This document shows, piece by piece, positions 33,495 through 41,497 of a stretch of DNA of 64,000 nucleotides. The notes beneath the pieces were generated by a model. The model worked only from the letters and a program-made list of their open reading frames with translations, did no database searches and had not been told where the DNA came from. Both the position numbers and the translations under genes were made by a program. This stretch comes from Lachnospiraceae bacterium JLR.KK002. Lineage in GTDB: Bacteria > Bacillota > Clostridia > Lachnospirales > Lachnospiraceae. Each line of letters starts with the position of its first letter. Within the stretch, counting starts at the first letter, position 1. Location: NCBI GenBank assembly GCA_036941025.1, contig JAYMNP010000001.1:1798001-1862000 (forward strand). Reading direction: 5' to 3'.

Positions 33495-34406
33495 TTATCC
33501 TTTTTTCACTGTTTCTGAATGAAATGTCAGCGTGTATTCTATTTCATGGGGCTTACTCATTGCCACCGTATCTCCAATAACTTCCATTGGTATATCAAAT
33601 CCGGAAACGGGAAATTCAAACACAGATCCGCCTTCCGTACTGACCGGAAAATACTTTTCTCCTTCCACAATCATATAATCGTAGTCCGGACTGCTCCACT
33701 GTACGGTTGCCAGCGCTTTTCCATCTGTTACTGTAAGTGCTGCAGGCGATAAAATCTCCGTTCTTCCGCTTCCGCCTTCCAGAGTAACTTCCACACTGTA
33801 GGTACCGTCTTCAAAATCTTCCGCTCTTCTGGCCTGCGTGCCATTTTCCTGCGCCTTCCCATCTTTTCCCTCCGTGTTATTTTCCAGGGGAACCGGATTT
33901 GAAACACTGACTTTGTGGTCATACCATTTCCCCTTTGTTCCAATCAGCGCCAGGTCAAATTCCTTTTCCAACGCCGGAACAGGCACATCAAAGCCATACA
34001 CCTTCTCCGTCATGCCATCGCTGTATGTGACCATATCTTCTGTGGGAATAAGCAGTTCTGCTCCTTCTTTCCCGGCGTCATCGGCAGTTCCCGGATAAAG
34101 ATTTACGATATTTTTGGAGGCAAGGGAGATATGTATGGTCATTTTCCCATTCTCTACGGTCAGGGTTCCTCTGTCGTCACAGGCCTCGCTTACGTGAAAC
34201 ATACCGCTGTCTGTTTTAAACTCCGCAAGATATGTCCCGTCCGCCAGTTCTTCCGCATCTGATTCAGCCGGAACTTCTGAAGATGTTTCCGGTACCTGTT
34301 CTGACACGGTTTCCGAATGATTTTCTTTCACACGTTCCGTATCTCCGCAGCCGCCAGCCAATGCGGACAGAAGAAACAGAACCATGATTCCCACATATTT
34401 CTTCAT
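33495..34406 (-). CDS. Two-domain NEAT-like surface lipoprotein
   Basis: The 303 residues have a lipobox with Cys20, an acidic linker to about 55 and then two beta-rich domains. Domain 1 (56-170) contains SLASKNIVNLYPG and IGTKGKWYDHKV; domain 2 (199-296) contains WSSPDYDYMI and AMSKPHEIEYTLTF. Domain 2 is paralogous to the membrane protein at 27417. The DG-Y start, S-P turn and closing EYTLTF strand suggest a NEAT-like ligand-binding fold. It sits between the chelatase and the binding protein, as expected for a relay that receives and passes on a ligand. Fold and role are inference. Confidence 0.75.
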   Translation of the reverse strand: MKKYVGIMVLFLLSALAGGCGDTERVKENHSETVSEQVPETSSEVPAESDAEELADGTYLAEFKTDSGMFHVSEACDDRGTLTVENGKMTIHISLASKNIVNLYPGTADDAGKEGAELLIPTEDMVTYSDGMTEKVYGFDVPVPALEKEFDLALIGTKGKWYDHKVSVSNPVPLENNTEGKDGKAQENGTQARRAEDFEDGTYSVEVTLEGGSGRTEILSPAALTVTDGKALATVQWSSPDYDYMIVEGEKYFPVSTEGGSVFEFPVSGFDIPMEVIGDTVAMSKPHEIEYTLTFHSETVKKG

Positions 34407-34421
34407 CTTAATCCCTCAATC

Positions 34422-35705
34422 TCACTGTTCATTCATTGCAACTGTCGTATGCTCCACATAAAGTTTCTGAACGGCTTCAATGGAGCCAAGACCTGTAATC
34501 TGTGTCTCCACACTGTCGAAATCACCGGACGCCCTGAACATACTGACCCAGGAATCCTCATCTTCTCCTGCCATATCATTGTTGGCATGATCGCCTGCCA
34601 CAACCATCAGGGGACGGAGAATAACTTTTTTGTACCCCGCCTGCTTTACTGCCTCAATCACTGCCTCACAGGAGGTATCTTCCGGTTCCCCTTCTACGGT
34701 TCCGATAAATACATTCTCATATCCAAGAGCTCCCATCTGGGACTGCATCTGGCTGTAAGACACCTTTGCCGTATGAGAAGTGCCATGGCCCAAAAATACG
34801 AAAGCCGCACCGTCTTCTTTTGCCGCTTCCAGGCTGTCGTATCCGCCATCCTGCACTGCCGCTTCCGTAAGGGCTTTTGCAACGGCCTCTTTATCTTCAT
34901 TGATTACAGAAGCATCTTCTCCGACTTCACCAAGCAAAGGCTCTGCCACTTTTACCGTTTCGAATTTCTCCCGATATGCTTCCACGGATTCCATCATCTC
35001 ATCATATTCTGCCCCGTGCATCAGATGGGTAGGCTGTATTACAAGATTCTTTACTCCGTTCGCCACCGCACGTTCCAACGCCTGTTCCATATTGTCAATA
35101 TGATCTCCGTCACGGGCCTGTACATGGTTAATAATAATCTGTGCGGTAAAAGCCCTTCTTACGGACCAGTCGGGATTTGCTTCCTGCAGTGCGTCTTCAA
35201 TGCTTTTGATGTCATCCACGCGGCTGCTGTTAAAGGAGGTTCCGAAGCTGACTGCCAGAATTTCATTTTCACCAATGTCATCCTGATTTCTCGTATCATC
35301 TGCAGAGGCATCTCCAGTATCTCTGCCAAAATAATCGGGATCTGCATTTTCACCTTCCACCAGTTCTTTCTGTTCATCTGTCAGGGCATCCCAGGCAGCT
35401 TTTGCCTGAGTACACTGTTCGTCCGTATTTCCAGTCCTCTCCTGCACATAAATTGCATCAATCAGGGCGGCAGCCTCATCGGCAGCAGCCTGATCCGTGT
35501 TTGCCTCCTCTTTTCCTTCTTCCGGCTCTTTTTTATTGGCTTCTGTCTGCTCCGTATCTGCCTTTTTCTCTTCCGGCGTTTTATTGTCTGCTTCTGTCTG
35601 ATTCGTATTTTCGGCAGTCTCCGAAGTTTCCTTTGAACAGCCTGCCAAAGCCAGGGAACAGGTCATCACACCCGCCAGTAAGGCAACCAAAAATTTCTTT
35701 TTCAT
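34422..35705 (-). CDS. cbiK: Surface lipoprotein sirohydrochlorin cobaltochelatase (CbiK type)
   Basis: CbiK inserts Co2+ into sirohydrochlorin. The catalytic domain (about 148-427) keeps both metal-binding histidines, His307 (LGHGTS) and His373 (AGDHANND), and the QPTHLMHGAEYD motif. Unlike cytosolic CbiK (about 265 residues), it has a lipoprotein signal (LALAGC, Cys23), a Glu/Lys/Thr-rich linker (25-72) and a small helical domain (73-120, AWDALTDEQKELV). So it should act outside the cell; exported CbiK forms are known in Desulfovibrio. It is the first gene after the cobalamin riboswitch leader, with an AAAGGAG site before the ATG. Confidence 0.93.
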   Translation of the reverse strand: MKKKFLVALLAGVMTCSLALAGCSKETSETAENTNQTEADNKTPEEKKADTEQTEANKKEPEEGKEEANTDQAAADEAAALIDAIYVQERTGNTDEQCTQAKAAWDALTDEQKELVEGENADPDYFGRDTGDASADDTRNQDDIGENEILAVSFGTSFNSSRVDDIKSIEDALQEANPDWSVRRAFTAQIIINHVQARDGDHIDNMEQALERAVANGVKNLVIQPTHLMHGAEYDEMMESVEAYREKFETVKVAEPLLGEVGEDASVINEDKEAVAKALTEAAVQDGGYDSLEAAKEDGAAFVFLGHGTSHTAKVSYSQMQSQMGALGYENVFIGTVEGEPEDTSCEAVIEAVKQAGYKKVILRPLMVVAGDHANNDMAGEDEDSWVSMFRASGDFDSVETQITGLGSIEAVQKLYVEHTTVAMNEQ

Positions 35706-35814
35706 TTTTCTCTCCTTTTCCTGTTGTTACCAAAATGGTAGTATCTATGCAGAATATCCTTTCCGATATTCTGTGCCGCTTTGCGGCAGCATCTTTTGCA
35801 AAAGCGCTTTACAA

Positions 35815-36048
35815 AACAAAATGGGCAATTCCGCTTCAGCTCCTCTGGCCCCTCATTCTTGAGAGGGTGCACACTTTGACGCGCGCGAGCGGATTGCGCA
35901 GCAACAGATTTCCTCTCCGCGAGCTGCGCATCTCGCCCGGAGGGCTTTATCTTATAGGAAACCTATATACTTTACCACTTCACAGTAACACGATATTTCC
36001 TGTAAAATAAAAAATGTGCAGCCCGCATTTCTCACACGCGAGTTGCAC
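35815..36048. repeat. Modular intergenic repeat, copy 5 (A, B, C) inside the cbiK leader
   Basis: AATTCCGCTTCAGCTCCTC and CCCCTCATTCTTGAGAGGG recall module A. GCGCGCGAGCGGATTGCGC and CTCCGCGAGCTGCGCATC match module B. CTTATAGGAAAC...GATATTTCCTGTAA matches module C, and a further TGTGCAGCCCGC...GCGAGTTGCACA hairpin follows. It lies between the riboswitch terminator and cbiK, so it is transcribed as part of the leader. Confidence 0.75.
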
Positions 36049-36093
36049 ATCACATTTTCACATTACAGAATCTCCTTAAAAAATTTCTGTAAT

Positions 36094-36125
36094 AAAAAAC
36101 TTTACCATAAAAAACTACGGTAAAG
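36094..36125 (-). terminator. Riboswitch expression-platform terminator
   Basis: On the minus strand CTTTACC (36125-36119) and GGTAAAG (36106-36100) form a stem, partly extended, followed directly by TTTTTT. It lies about 100 bases after the aptamer and fits cobalamin-dependent premature termination. Confidence 0.8.
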
Positions 36126-36224
36126 GATTCATACATTTTATCACAGATCTGCAGACATTTCTCTGCAAACCCAAGCGTACAACCAGTCACTCGTGGCTTG
36201 AAATAATATATTTCTGTACAACAT

Positions 36225-36360
36225 CCAGGCAGGTTTCCCGACTTAACAATCATCACATCAGCCACCTTCCCAGTTTCCCAGTGGTATATCGGCTTCTGCT
36301 CCCTTATTACGGTGACGAGTTCGCATGGGATTCACACCCATTTTCCCTTTTCACCAAAAT
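36225..36360 (-). ncRNA. Cobalamin riboswitch aptamer
   Basis: The minus strand shows the aptamer landmarks in order: GGTGAAAAGGGAA, TGGGTGTGAATCCCATGCG, the GAAGCCGA and ATACCACTGGG segment, GGGAAGGTGGCTGATG, and the B12 box AAGTCGGGAAACCTGCC. Repression by adenosylcobalamin or a related corrinoid would shut off the cbiK-to-NEAT operon. Upstream promoter and downstream terminator are both visible. Confidence 0.95.
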
Positions 36361-36416
36361 AATATATGTTTTACATATTATTTTGACACCTGTATGCAAT
36401 TTATTTAATTTTCTAC

Positions 36417-36444
36417 AGTATACCACACATTTCTGAAATGTCAA
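36417..36444 (-). promoter_or_regulatory. Promoter of the cobalamin-riboswitch operon
   Basis: On the minus strand TTGACA (36444-36439), a 16-base spacer and TATACT (36422-36417) precede the aptamer by about 60 bases. A perfect AT-rich hairpin (AATAATAT...ATATTATT) lies between them at about 36358-36383. Confidence 0.75.
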
Positions 36445-36499
36445 TACCTGCCAGATTTTCTTTTTCCTGGGGTCAGCACACCCGAAGAACAGAAAAATC

Positions 36500-36527
36500 G
36501 GAAGCCGTGAAAAAATTTACGGCTTCC
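36500..36527 (-). terminator. Terminator of fbp
   Basis: GGAAGCCGT and ACGGCTTCC form a 9-bp stem around an A/T-rich loop, followed on the minus strand by a T-rich tract, 11 bases after the fbp stop. Confidence 0.8.
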
Positions 36528-36537
36528 GGCATATGAT

Positions 36538-38493
36538 TTACTGCCGCTCCACAATGGTCCCTTCCCGATATGCACACAGCAGTTTTTCCAGTTCTATGAT
36601 ATTTTCTTTGATTTCCTTGCCCACATCGGTGTCGGCTACGGTTCTTCGCAGATTCACATGCTGTACCAGCATCATATGGGAATGAATGTCGCTTCCGTTC
36701 TGCACTGCTTTTTCCACTGATTCAAAAGGCTCGTGGGCGGCAAGCAGCAGACCGTAGGAATTGTAAATCAGGGTATAGCCTGCAATTCCCGTTTTGGGCT
36801 GATAGGCCTTGGAAAAACCTCCGTCAATAATCAGCAGCTTTCCATTGCATTTCACCGGAGATTCTCCCCGCTTTGTCTCCACCGGCACATGGCCGTTGAT
36901 AATATGGGAGTCCTCGTCTTCCAGTCCGAATTCATGCAGAATTTTACTGACAATTTCCTCCTGCTCCAGCAGACGGTAATAGGGATTTTTAGGCTCTTTA
37001 TGGGTCTTTTTGTCTGCAATAAAATACCGTTCAAAGGTGGTCATTTTGGATTTTCCAAATACCGGGGAATTGGCGTTCTGCCAGATGAACCACAGAATGT
37101 CCAGCCCTTTCTGCTTCTCTGTTTTGTCTATGGAATAATATCCTTTCCTGGCATAGTGTTCCAGCACGTCATATAAAGCCTTACCGCTGTATTCTCCATC
37201 GTAAATGCGCACTTTCTTAAAGGTTCCGTCCTCATTGAAAGGAACGCAGCCATGATACAGAAGGTTTCCATTGTATACTTTATACAGGCTTCCCTTGGTA
37301 AACAGAAACCGGATGTGCTTCTGAAGTTTTTCACAGTTGATAAAAGCAGTCACCAGACGGTCCACCACATCTGCTTCCTCCGGAGACAGCTCATAGGGAT
37401 TTTTCATATCTATGGTGGGGAAGCAGGTATCTTTCAGCGGATAGGTTTTTCCCTCTACCTCTACGGTTCCCTTCTCCAGATCCATTTTGTCCAGCAGCAG
37501 CCGGTGGTCCATCTGAAATTCCGGATGTTTTTTCATAAGCTGGCCTTCCAGTTTGAACTGGATTATGGCTATGGCCTTGTGCATTTTTTCATCTAACTGC
37601 ACATCTTTCACATCGTATTCGTCTTCCCGGTAATCCAGGTGGAAAACGTCACAGGGGTCTTTTGCATACTTGTCCAGCGCAAACCTTACCAGCGGAATCA
37701 GATTGATCCCATACCCGTCCTCTAACGTATTCAGGTTTCCGTATTTTGCTGAAATGCGGATGACGTTTGCAATGCAGGCAGGATTTCCTGCAGCCGCCCC
37801 CATCCACAGCACATCATGATTCCCCCACTGAATGTCCACGGAATGATGTTCCATCAGGGTGTCCATAATCAGATTGGGATAGGGGCCTCTGTCATAAATA
37901 TCTCCCACCACATGCAGGTGATCCACAATCAGCCGCCGGATTAAATTGCAGAACGCAACTACCAGCTCCGAGGCTCTTCCGGTGCGGATAACGGAATTGA
38001 TGATTTCGTTGTAATATGCTTCCTGGTCTGTCACATCCGGCCGCCCGGTGAGCAGTTCCTCGATTACATAGGCAAAATCCTTTGGCAGAGCCTTGCGTAC
38101 TTTGGAACGGGTGTATTTGGAGGAAGCGCCCTTGCAGATGCGGATCAGGCGGTACAAAGTCACCTTATACCAGTCCTCCAGATTTTCCTCCTGTTTTAAC
38201 ACCTGCTTTAATTTTAATTCCGGATAATAAATCAGAATGGCAATGCTTTTTTTCTCTGCCACAGAAAGGCTGTTGCCGAATTCTTCTTCAATTTTCCGTT
38301 TGATTGCTCCGGAACCATTTTTCATTACATGCTGGAACTGGTCGTATTCCCCGTGAATGTCCGTAATAAAATGCTCTGTCCCTTTGGGCAGGCTGAGAAT
38401 CGCCTGCAGATTCACGATTTCCGTGGCTGCTGCCGGAATCGTAGGATATTGTTTTGCCAGCCCTTTTAAATACCTGATTTCTCCTGTTTCCAT
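36538..38493 (-). CDS. fbp: Fructose-1,6-bisphosphatase, class III
   Basis: This 651-residue cytosolic gluconeogenic enzyme is of the Firmicute class III type, built on a metallophosphoesterase core: DIHGEY (45-50), GDIYDRG (197-203), GNHD (224-227) and later NGHVPVE histidines. It converts fructose-1,6-bisphosphate to fructose-6-phosphate. Length and motifs are complete. It appears monocistronic, with a terminator directly after the stop. Confidence 0.97.
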   Translation of the reverse strand: METGEIRYLKGLAKQYPTIPAAATEIVNLQAILSLPKGTEHFITDIHGEYDQFQHVMKNGSGAIKRKIEEEFGNSLSVAEKKSIAILIYYPELKLKQVLKQEENLEDWYKVTLYRLIRICKGASSKYTRSKVRKALPKDFAYVIEELLTGRPDVTDQEAYYNEIINSVIRTGRASELVVAFCNLIRRLIVDHLHVVGDIYDRGPYPNLIMDTLMEHHSVDIQWGNHDVLWMGAAAGNPACIANVIRISAKYGNLNTLEDGYGINLIPLVRFALDKYAKDPCDVFHLDYREDEYDVKDVQLDEKMHKAIAIIQFKLEGQLMKKHPEFQMDHRLLLDKMDLEKGTVEVEGKTYPLKDTCFPTIDMKNPYELSPEEADVVDRLVTAFINCEKLQKHIRFLFTKGSLYKVYNGNLLYHGCVPFNEDGTFKKVRIYDGEYSGKALYDVLEHYARKGYYSIDKTEKQKGLDILWFIWQNANSPVFGKSKMTTFERYFIADKKTHKEPKNPYYRLLEQEEIVSKILHEFGLEDEDSHIINGHVPVETKRGESPVKCNGKLLIIDGGFSKAYQPKTGIAGYTLIYNSYGLLLAAHEPFESVEKAVQNGSDIHSHMMLVQHVNLRRTVADTDVGKEIKENIIELEKLLCAYREGTIVERQ

Positions 38494-38599
38494 TTACTGT
38501 TCTCCCTGTTTTCTCACTTTATCTGTTCTCTGTCCCTGCTGTCTGGCACAGTTTCCAAAGAACTGTCTTACCGCCCGCCTGTGCCTGACATAGGGTAAA

Positions 38600-39361
38600 T
38601 TATCCTGCTTCAATCACATCTTTCATGTCATAATTTCCTGCCGGTTTTCCTGCCAGAAACTTTGCCGCTTCCACTGCGCCTTTTCCAAAAATTCCTTTGG
38701 AATAAGCAGTGTGGCGGATTTCTATGACCTCGTCCAGTCCGGCAAAAATCACTTCATGTTCCCCCACAATACTGCCGCCCCGGACTGCCTGAATGCCGAT
38801 TTCATTTTTTTCCCGCTTCTTTCTTTCCTGTGTACGGTCATATTTATACTGATACGCATTTTCCAGTGCTTCGTTGATGGAATCTGCCAGTGCCAGCGCT
38901 GTTCCGCTGGGCGCGTCCACTTTCTGATTATGGTGCTTTTCCACAATTTCCATATCAAAACCTGCCGGCGCCAGTATCCTGGCTGCCTTTTGCAGCAGCT
39001 CCATCAGGACATTTACCCCCAGAGACATGTTGGCAGACTTCAGTACGGCAGTTTTCCTGCCTGCCTCTTCCACTTTCCTGTTCTGTTCCTCGCTTAACCC
39101 TGTGGTACATAAAACCACCGGAAGCTGATGCTGCACACAATACTTAAGCAGGCTGTCCACTGCAGAAGCTGCCGCAAAGTCCACCACCACATCGGCCTCC
39201 ACTTTGCAGTCTTCAATCCTCTGAAACACCGGATAGGAATTTTCAATTCCATCATACGGGTCAATACCTGCCACAATCTGAATATCGCTGTCCTCCTGGC
39301 AGATGGAAGAAATTACCTGTCCCATCCTGCCATTACAGCCATGCATAATCATTTTTACCAT
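38600..39361 (-). CDS. dapB: 4-hydroxy-tetrahydrodipicolinate reductase
   Basis: DapB reduces the DapA product with NAD(P)H on the way to diaminopimelate, dipicolinate and lysine. The 253 residues have the nucleotide loop GCNGRMGQ (8-15), the catalytic EKHHNQKVDAPSGTA segment and a C-terminal FGKGAVEAAKFLAGK. It follows dapA on the same strand with repeat copy 6 in the 157-base gap, so it probably shares control by the lysine riboswitch. Confidence 0.96.
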   Translation of the reverse strand: MVKMIMHGCNGRMGQVISSICQEDSDIQIVAGIDPYDGIENSYPVFQRIEDCKVEADVVVDFAAASAVDSLLKYCVQHQLPVVLCTTGLSEEQNRKVEEAGRKTAVLKSANMSLGVNVLMELLQKAARILAPAGFDMEIVEKHHNQKVDAPSGTALALADSINEALENAYQYKYDRTQERKKREKNEIGIQAVRGGSIVGEHEVIFAGLDEVIEIRHTAYSKGIFGKGAVEAAKFLAGKPAGNYDMKDVIEAG

Positions 39362-39387
39362 TTCTGTTTTCCTCCTGTGTATATAAA

Positions 39388-39474
39388 AAAGAATGCGCTA
39401 TGCGCATTCTCCGCGCGCGAGCGGATTGCGCAGCAATAAACATCAACCCCGCGAGCCGGGGCAGACCCTTTGCT
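39388..39474. repeat. Modular intergenic repeat, copy 6 (module B)
   Basis: GAATGCGCTATGCGCATTC forms a hairpin, followed by the module B core CCGCGCGCGAGCGGATTG, CGCAGCAATAAAC and a GCGAGCCGGGGCAGACCC end shared with copy 1. It lies between dapA and dapB. Confidence 0.85.
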
Positions 39475-39518
39475 GCATAAAACTGAGCTGCCCTGCAAAC
39501 GGACAGCTCTTAAAAATG

Positions 39519-40409
39519 TCAGGCCAGCGGAATGCCAAATTCTTTCATAGCCTTTGATAATTTTTTCACATTCTCAGGCTCCATCTCGCTTAAAGGTGCC
39601 CGCAGAGAACCTGTATTCCATCCCATCAGATTCATTGCTGCTTTTACCGGAATTGGATTCACCTCACAGAACAGGGCATCCACCAGGGGAAGAGCTTTTA
39701 TCTGCATTTCCAGTGCCTCCTTGTGGTTTCCGTTCAGATAATTCATTACCATATCATGGGTGAATTTGGGGGCAATATTGGAGAGAACGGAAATTACCCC
39801 GATTCCACCGCAGGCAAGCAGAGGAATTACCTGCCCATCCTCACCGGAATAGACGTCAAAATCTCCCTGTGTCTGCTCCATCAGTTTCAGTGTATAGGAA
39901 ATATCTCCTACGGCGTCTTTCATTCCCACAATATGCTCCACTTCCCGGTTCAGGAAAGCCGCTGTTTCCGCTTCAATCCTGCAGCCTGTTCTGCCCGGAA
40001 TATTGTACATGATAATGGGAATATCCACATATTTTGCCACCCGGATATAATGTTCAATCAACCCTTTCTGGGTGGCTTTGTTATAGTAGGGGGTTACCAC
40101 CAGCAGTCCGTCCGCACCCACAAGCTGAGCCTGGTAGGAAAGTTCCACGGCTGTCCGGGTACAGTTCGAACCGGTTCCCGCAATCACCGGAATCCGTTTA
40201 TCCACAATGGCAACTGCAGCCCGTATTACTTCCAGATGTTCCTCCACGGTCAGGGTGGATGCCTCTCCGGTGGTTCCTGTAATAATAATACTGTCTGTTT
40301 CATTCTGAATCTGGTCTTCCAGAATTTCCGCCAGTTTATCGTAATCCACTTCCAGATTTTCCTTCATTGGTGTAACAAGCGCTACGCCTGCGCCTTTAAA
40401 AAGTGCCAT
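39519..40409 (-). CDS. dapA: 4-hydroxy-tetrahydrodipicolinate synthase
   Basis: The 296-residue (beta/alpha)8 aldolase condenses pyruvate with aspartate semialdehyde. Motifs seen are TGTTGEASTL for pyruvate binding, the tyrosine region VVTPYYNKAT, YNIPGRTG and the Schiff-base lysine in HIVGMKDAVGD. It is the first gene after a lysine riboswitch, and dapB follows. The product also feeds dipicolinate for spores. Confidence 0.97.
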   Translation of the reverse strand: MALFKGAGVALVTPMKENLEVDYDKLAEILEDQIQNETDSIIITGTTGEASTLTVEEHLEVIRAAVAIVDKRIPVIAGTGSNCTRTAVELSYQAQLVGADGLLVVTPYYNKATQKGLIEHYIRVAKYVDIPIIMYNIPGRTGCRIEAETAAFLNREVEHIVGMKDAVGDISYTLKLMEQTQGDFDVYSGEDGQVIPLLACGGIGVISVLSNIAPKFTHDMVMNYLNGNHKEALEMQIKALPLVDALFCEVNPIPVKAAMNLMGWNTGSLRAPLSEMEPENVKKLSKAMKEFGIPLA

Positions 40410-40482
40410 ATACTTTCCTCCTTAAATTGATGAAAAACTTCGTCTGCGGGATTCCCCCACTGAGTGGGATAATTGTTTTTTG

Positions 40483-40536
40483 CCTTACAGAAAATACTTT
40501 CACACGTTAGCGGAAAAGGTATTTCCTGTAAGATAA
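40483..40536. repeat. Modular intergenic repeat, copy 7 (module C) inside the dapA leader
   Basis: CTTACAGAAAATACTTTCACACG and GGTATTTCCTGTAAGATAA are the two arms of module C around a GTTAGCGG loop. It lies directly downstream of the lysine riboswitch terminator and about 75 bases before dapA. Confidence 0.82.
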
Positions 40537-40539
40537 AGA

Positions 40540-40562
40540 AAGCCGACTGGACAAGTCGGCTT
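40540..40562 (-). terminator. Lysine riboswitch terminator
   Basis: AAGCCGACT and AGTCGGCTT form a perfect 9-bp stem with a five-base loop, followed on the minus strand by TTCTTTATC. It lies just after the lysine aptamer and is the likely lysine-induced terminator. Confidence 0.8.
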
Positions 40563-40594
40563 AAAGATTCTGACATTTGCAAAAAACCCTGTTC

Positions 40595-40772
40595 TCTGCT
40601 TATAATCCATGATAGCACTCCATCCACTGATGACAGTCATATAATTATTCACTATATGCCCAAGAATCTCTCTTCAGGAAAAGAACTTCTTTCGGCGTTC
40701 TTCCCTTTCAGTTATCATCCTCTGTGCCTGTCACATCCGATAAGCTACTCATGAATCACGCAACCTCTATCT
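40595..40772 (-). ncRNA. Lysine riboswitch aptamer (L box)
   Basis: Minus-strand landmarks in order are AGAGGTTGCG, GAGTAGC, CTGAAAGGGAAGAACGCCGAAAG, a CTTGGGCATATAGTGAAT segment and ACTGTCATC...GGAGTGCTATC, which match the conserved L-box core. It lies between its own promoter and a terminator upstream of dapA, so lysine should repress dapA and probably dapB. Confidence 0.93.
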
Positions 40773-40794
40773 ATTCATATGTTCTGCTAACGCT

Positions 40795-40823
40795 AATATA
40801 GCATTTTCCAGTCATAATGTCAA
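40795..40823 (-). promoter_or_regulatory. Promoter of the lysine-riboswitch dapAB transcript
   Basis: On the minus strand TTGACA (40823-40818), a 17-base spacer and TATATT (40800-40795) form a near-consensus promoter about 25 bases before the L box. It directly adjoins the 3' end of the adenosyltransferase gene. Confidence 0.8.
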
Positions 40824-40834
40824 CAGCGATGTCA

Positions 40835-41320
40835 TCAATCTGCATGGATTTCATAAATTTTTTCCGCATATTTACGCAGCGCGTCGTTCATATGTTTTCC
40901 GGTAAACAGAATCTCCGTATCCTCCGAACTTGCGTTCATCAGATTATCCAGCTCTTCTGCGGAAATCATTCCGTTGTCCAGAAGTTCCAGAAAACTGTCC
41001 AGTATCAGCAGATTACATTCTCCTGTAACCAGAACTTTTCTGGCAAAATTAAACCCGTTGCGTATATTCATGCTCTCTTCCTGCTGCTCCTCACTGGAAA
41101 GCTCCGAAAAATCTTTCTCAAATCTTGCAAAGGAGAAAAACTTTACTTCCGGTTCCAGCCGGCTCAGCAGCTGTTCTGTCTCTTTTTCTTTTTTTCCTTT
41201 CATAAACTGAATGATGATGGAATTTCTCCCCTGGCCTGCAGACTGTATGGCATATCCAAGGGCCGCTGCCGTTTTACCTTTCCCATTACCGCAATAAACA
41301 GTAACTTTTTTCTTACACAT
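40835..41320 (-). CDS. cobO: Cob(I)yrinic acid a,c-diamide adenosyltransferase
   Basis: The CobA/CobO/BtuR-type enzyme attaches the adenosyl group to cobalt(I) corrinoids. The 161 residues begin MCKKKVTVYC with P-loop GNGKGKTAA (11-19) and keep NLLILDSFLELLDNG in the nucleotide region. It is shorter than CobA of Salmonella (about 196) at the N-terminus. ATG 41320 follows AAAGGA; a longer frame to 41413 has no ribosome site. It lies 5 kb from the cobalamin-controlled locus but under separate control. No riboswitch is seen here. Confidence 0.88.
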   Translation of the reverse strand: MCKKKVTVYCGNGKGKTAAALGYAIQSAGQGRNSIIIQFMKGKKEKETEQLLSRLEPEVKFFSFARFEKDFSELSSEEQQEESMNIRNGFNFARKVLVTGECNLLILDSFLELLDNGMISAEELDNLMNASSEDTEILFTGKHMNDALRKYAEKIYEIHAD

Positions 41321-41497
41321 GTCATTTTCCTTTCTTACAATGCAAATCGTAACGGTGCAAAGCAGTTGCTCCAAATCTTTTCTTAAAATAACACAAACCA
41401 CTGGAAAATGCAAATTTTTGTCAAATCTATGTCTGTTAATAACGTCTTTTCGTTATGTATAAACTGTTTTTTATTTTATATTTTTATCTTTTTTCAA

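Noticed and set aside
34317..35636. Plus-strand 439-codon open frame opposite cbiK
   Set aside because: It mirrors the reading frame of a well-supported gene, has no ribosome site and encodes a Cys/His/Phe-rich sequence typical of antisense shadows.
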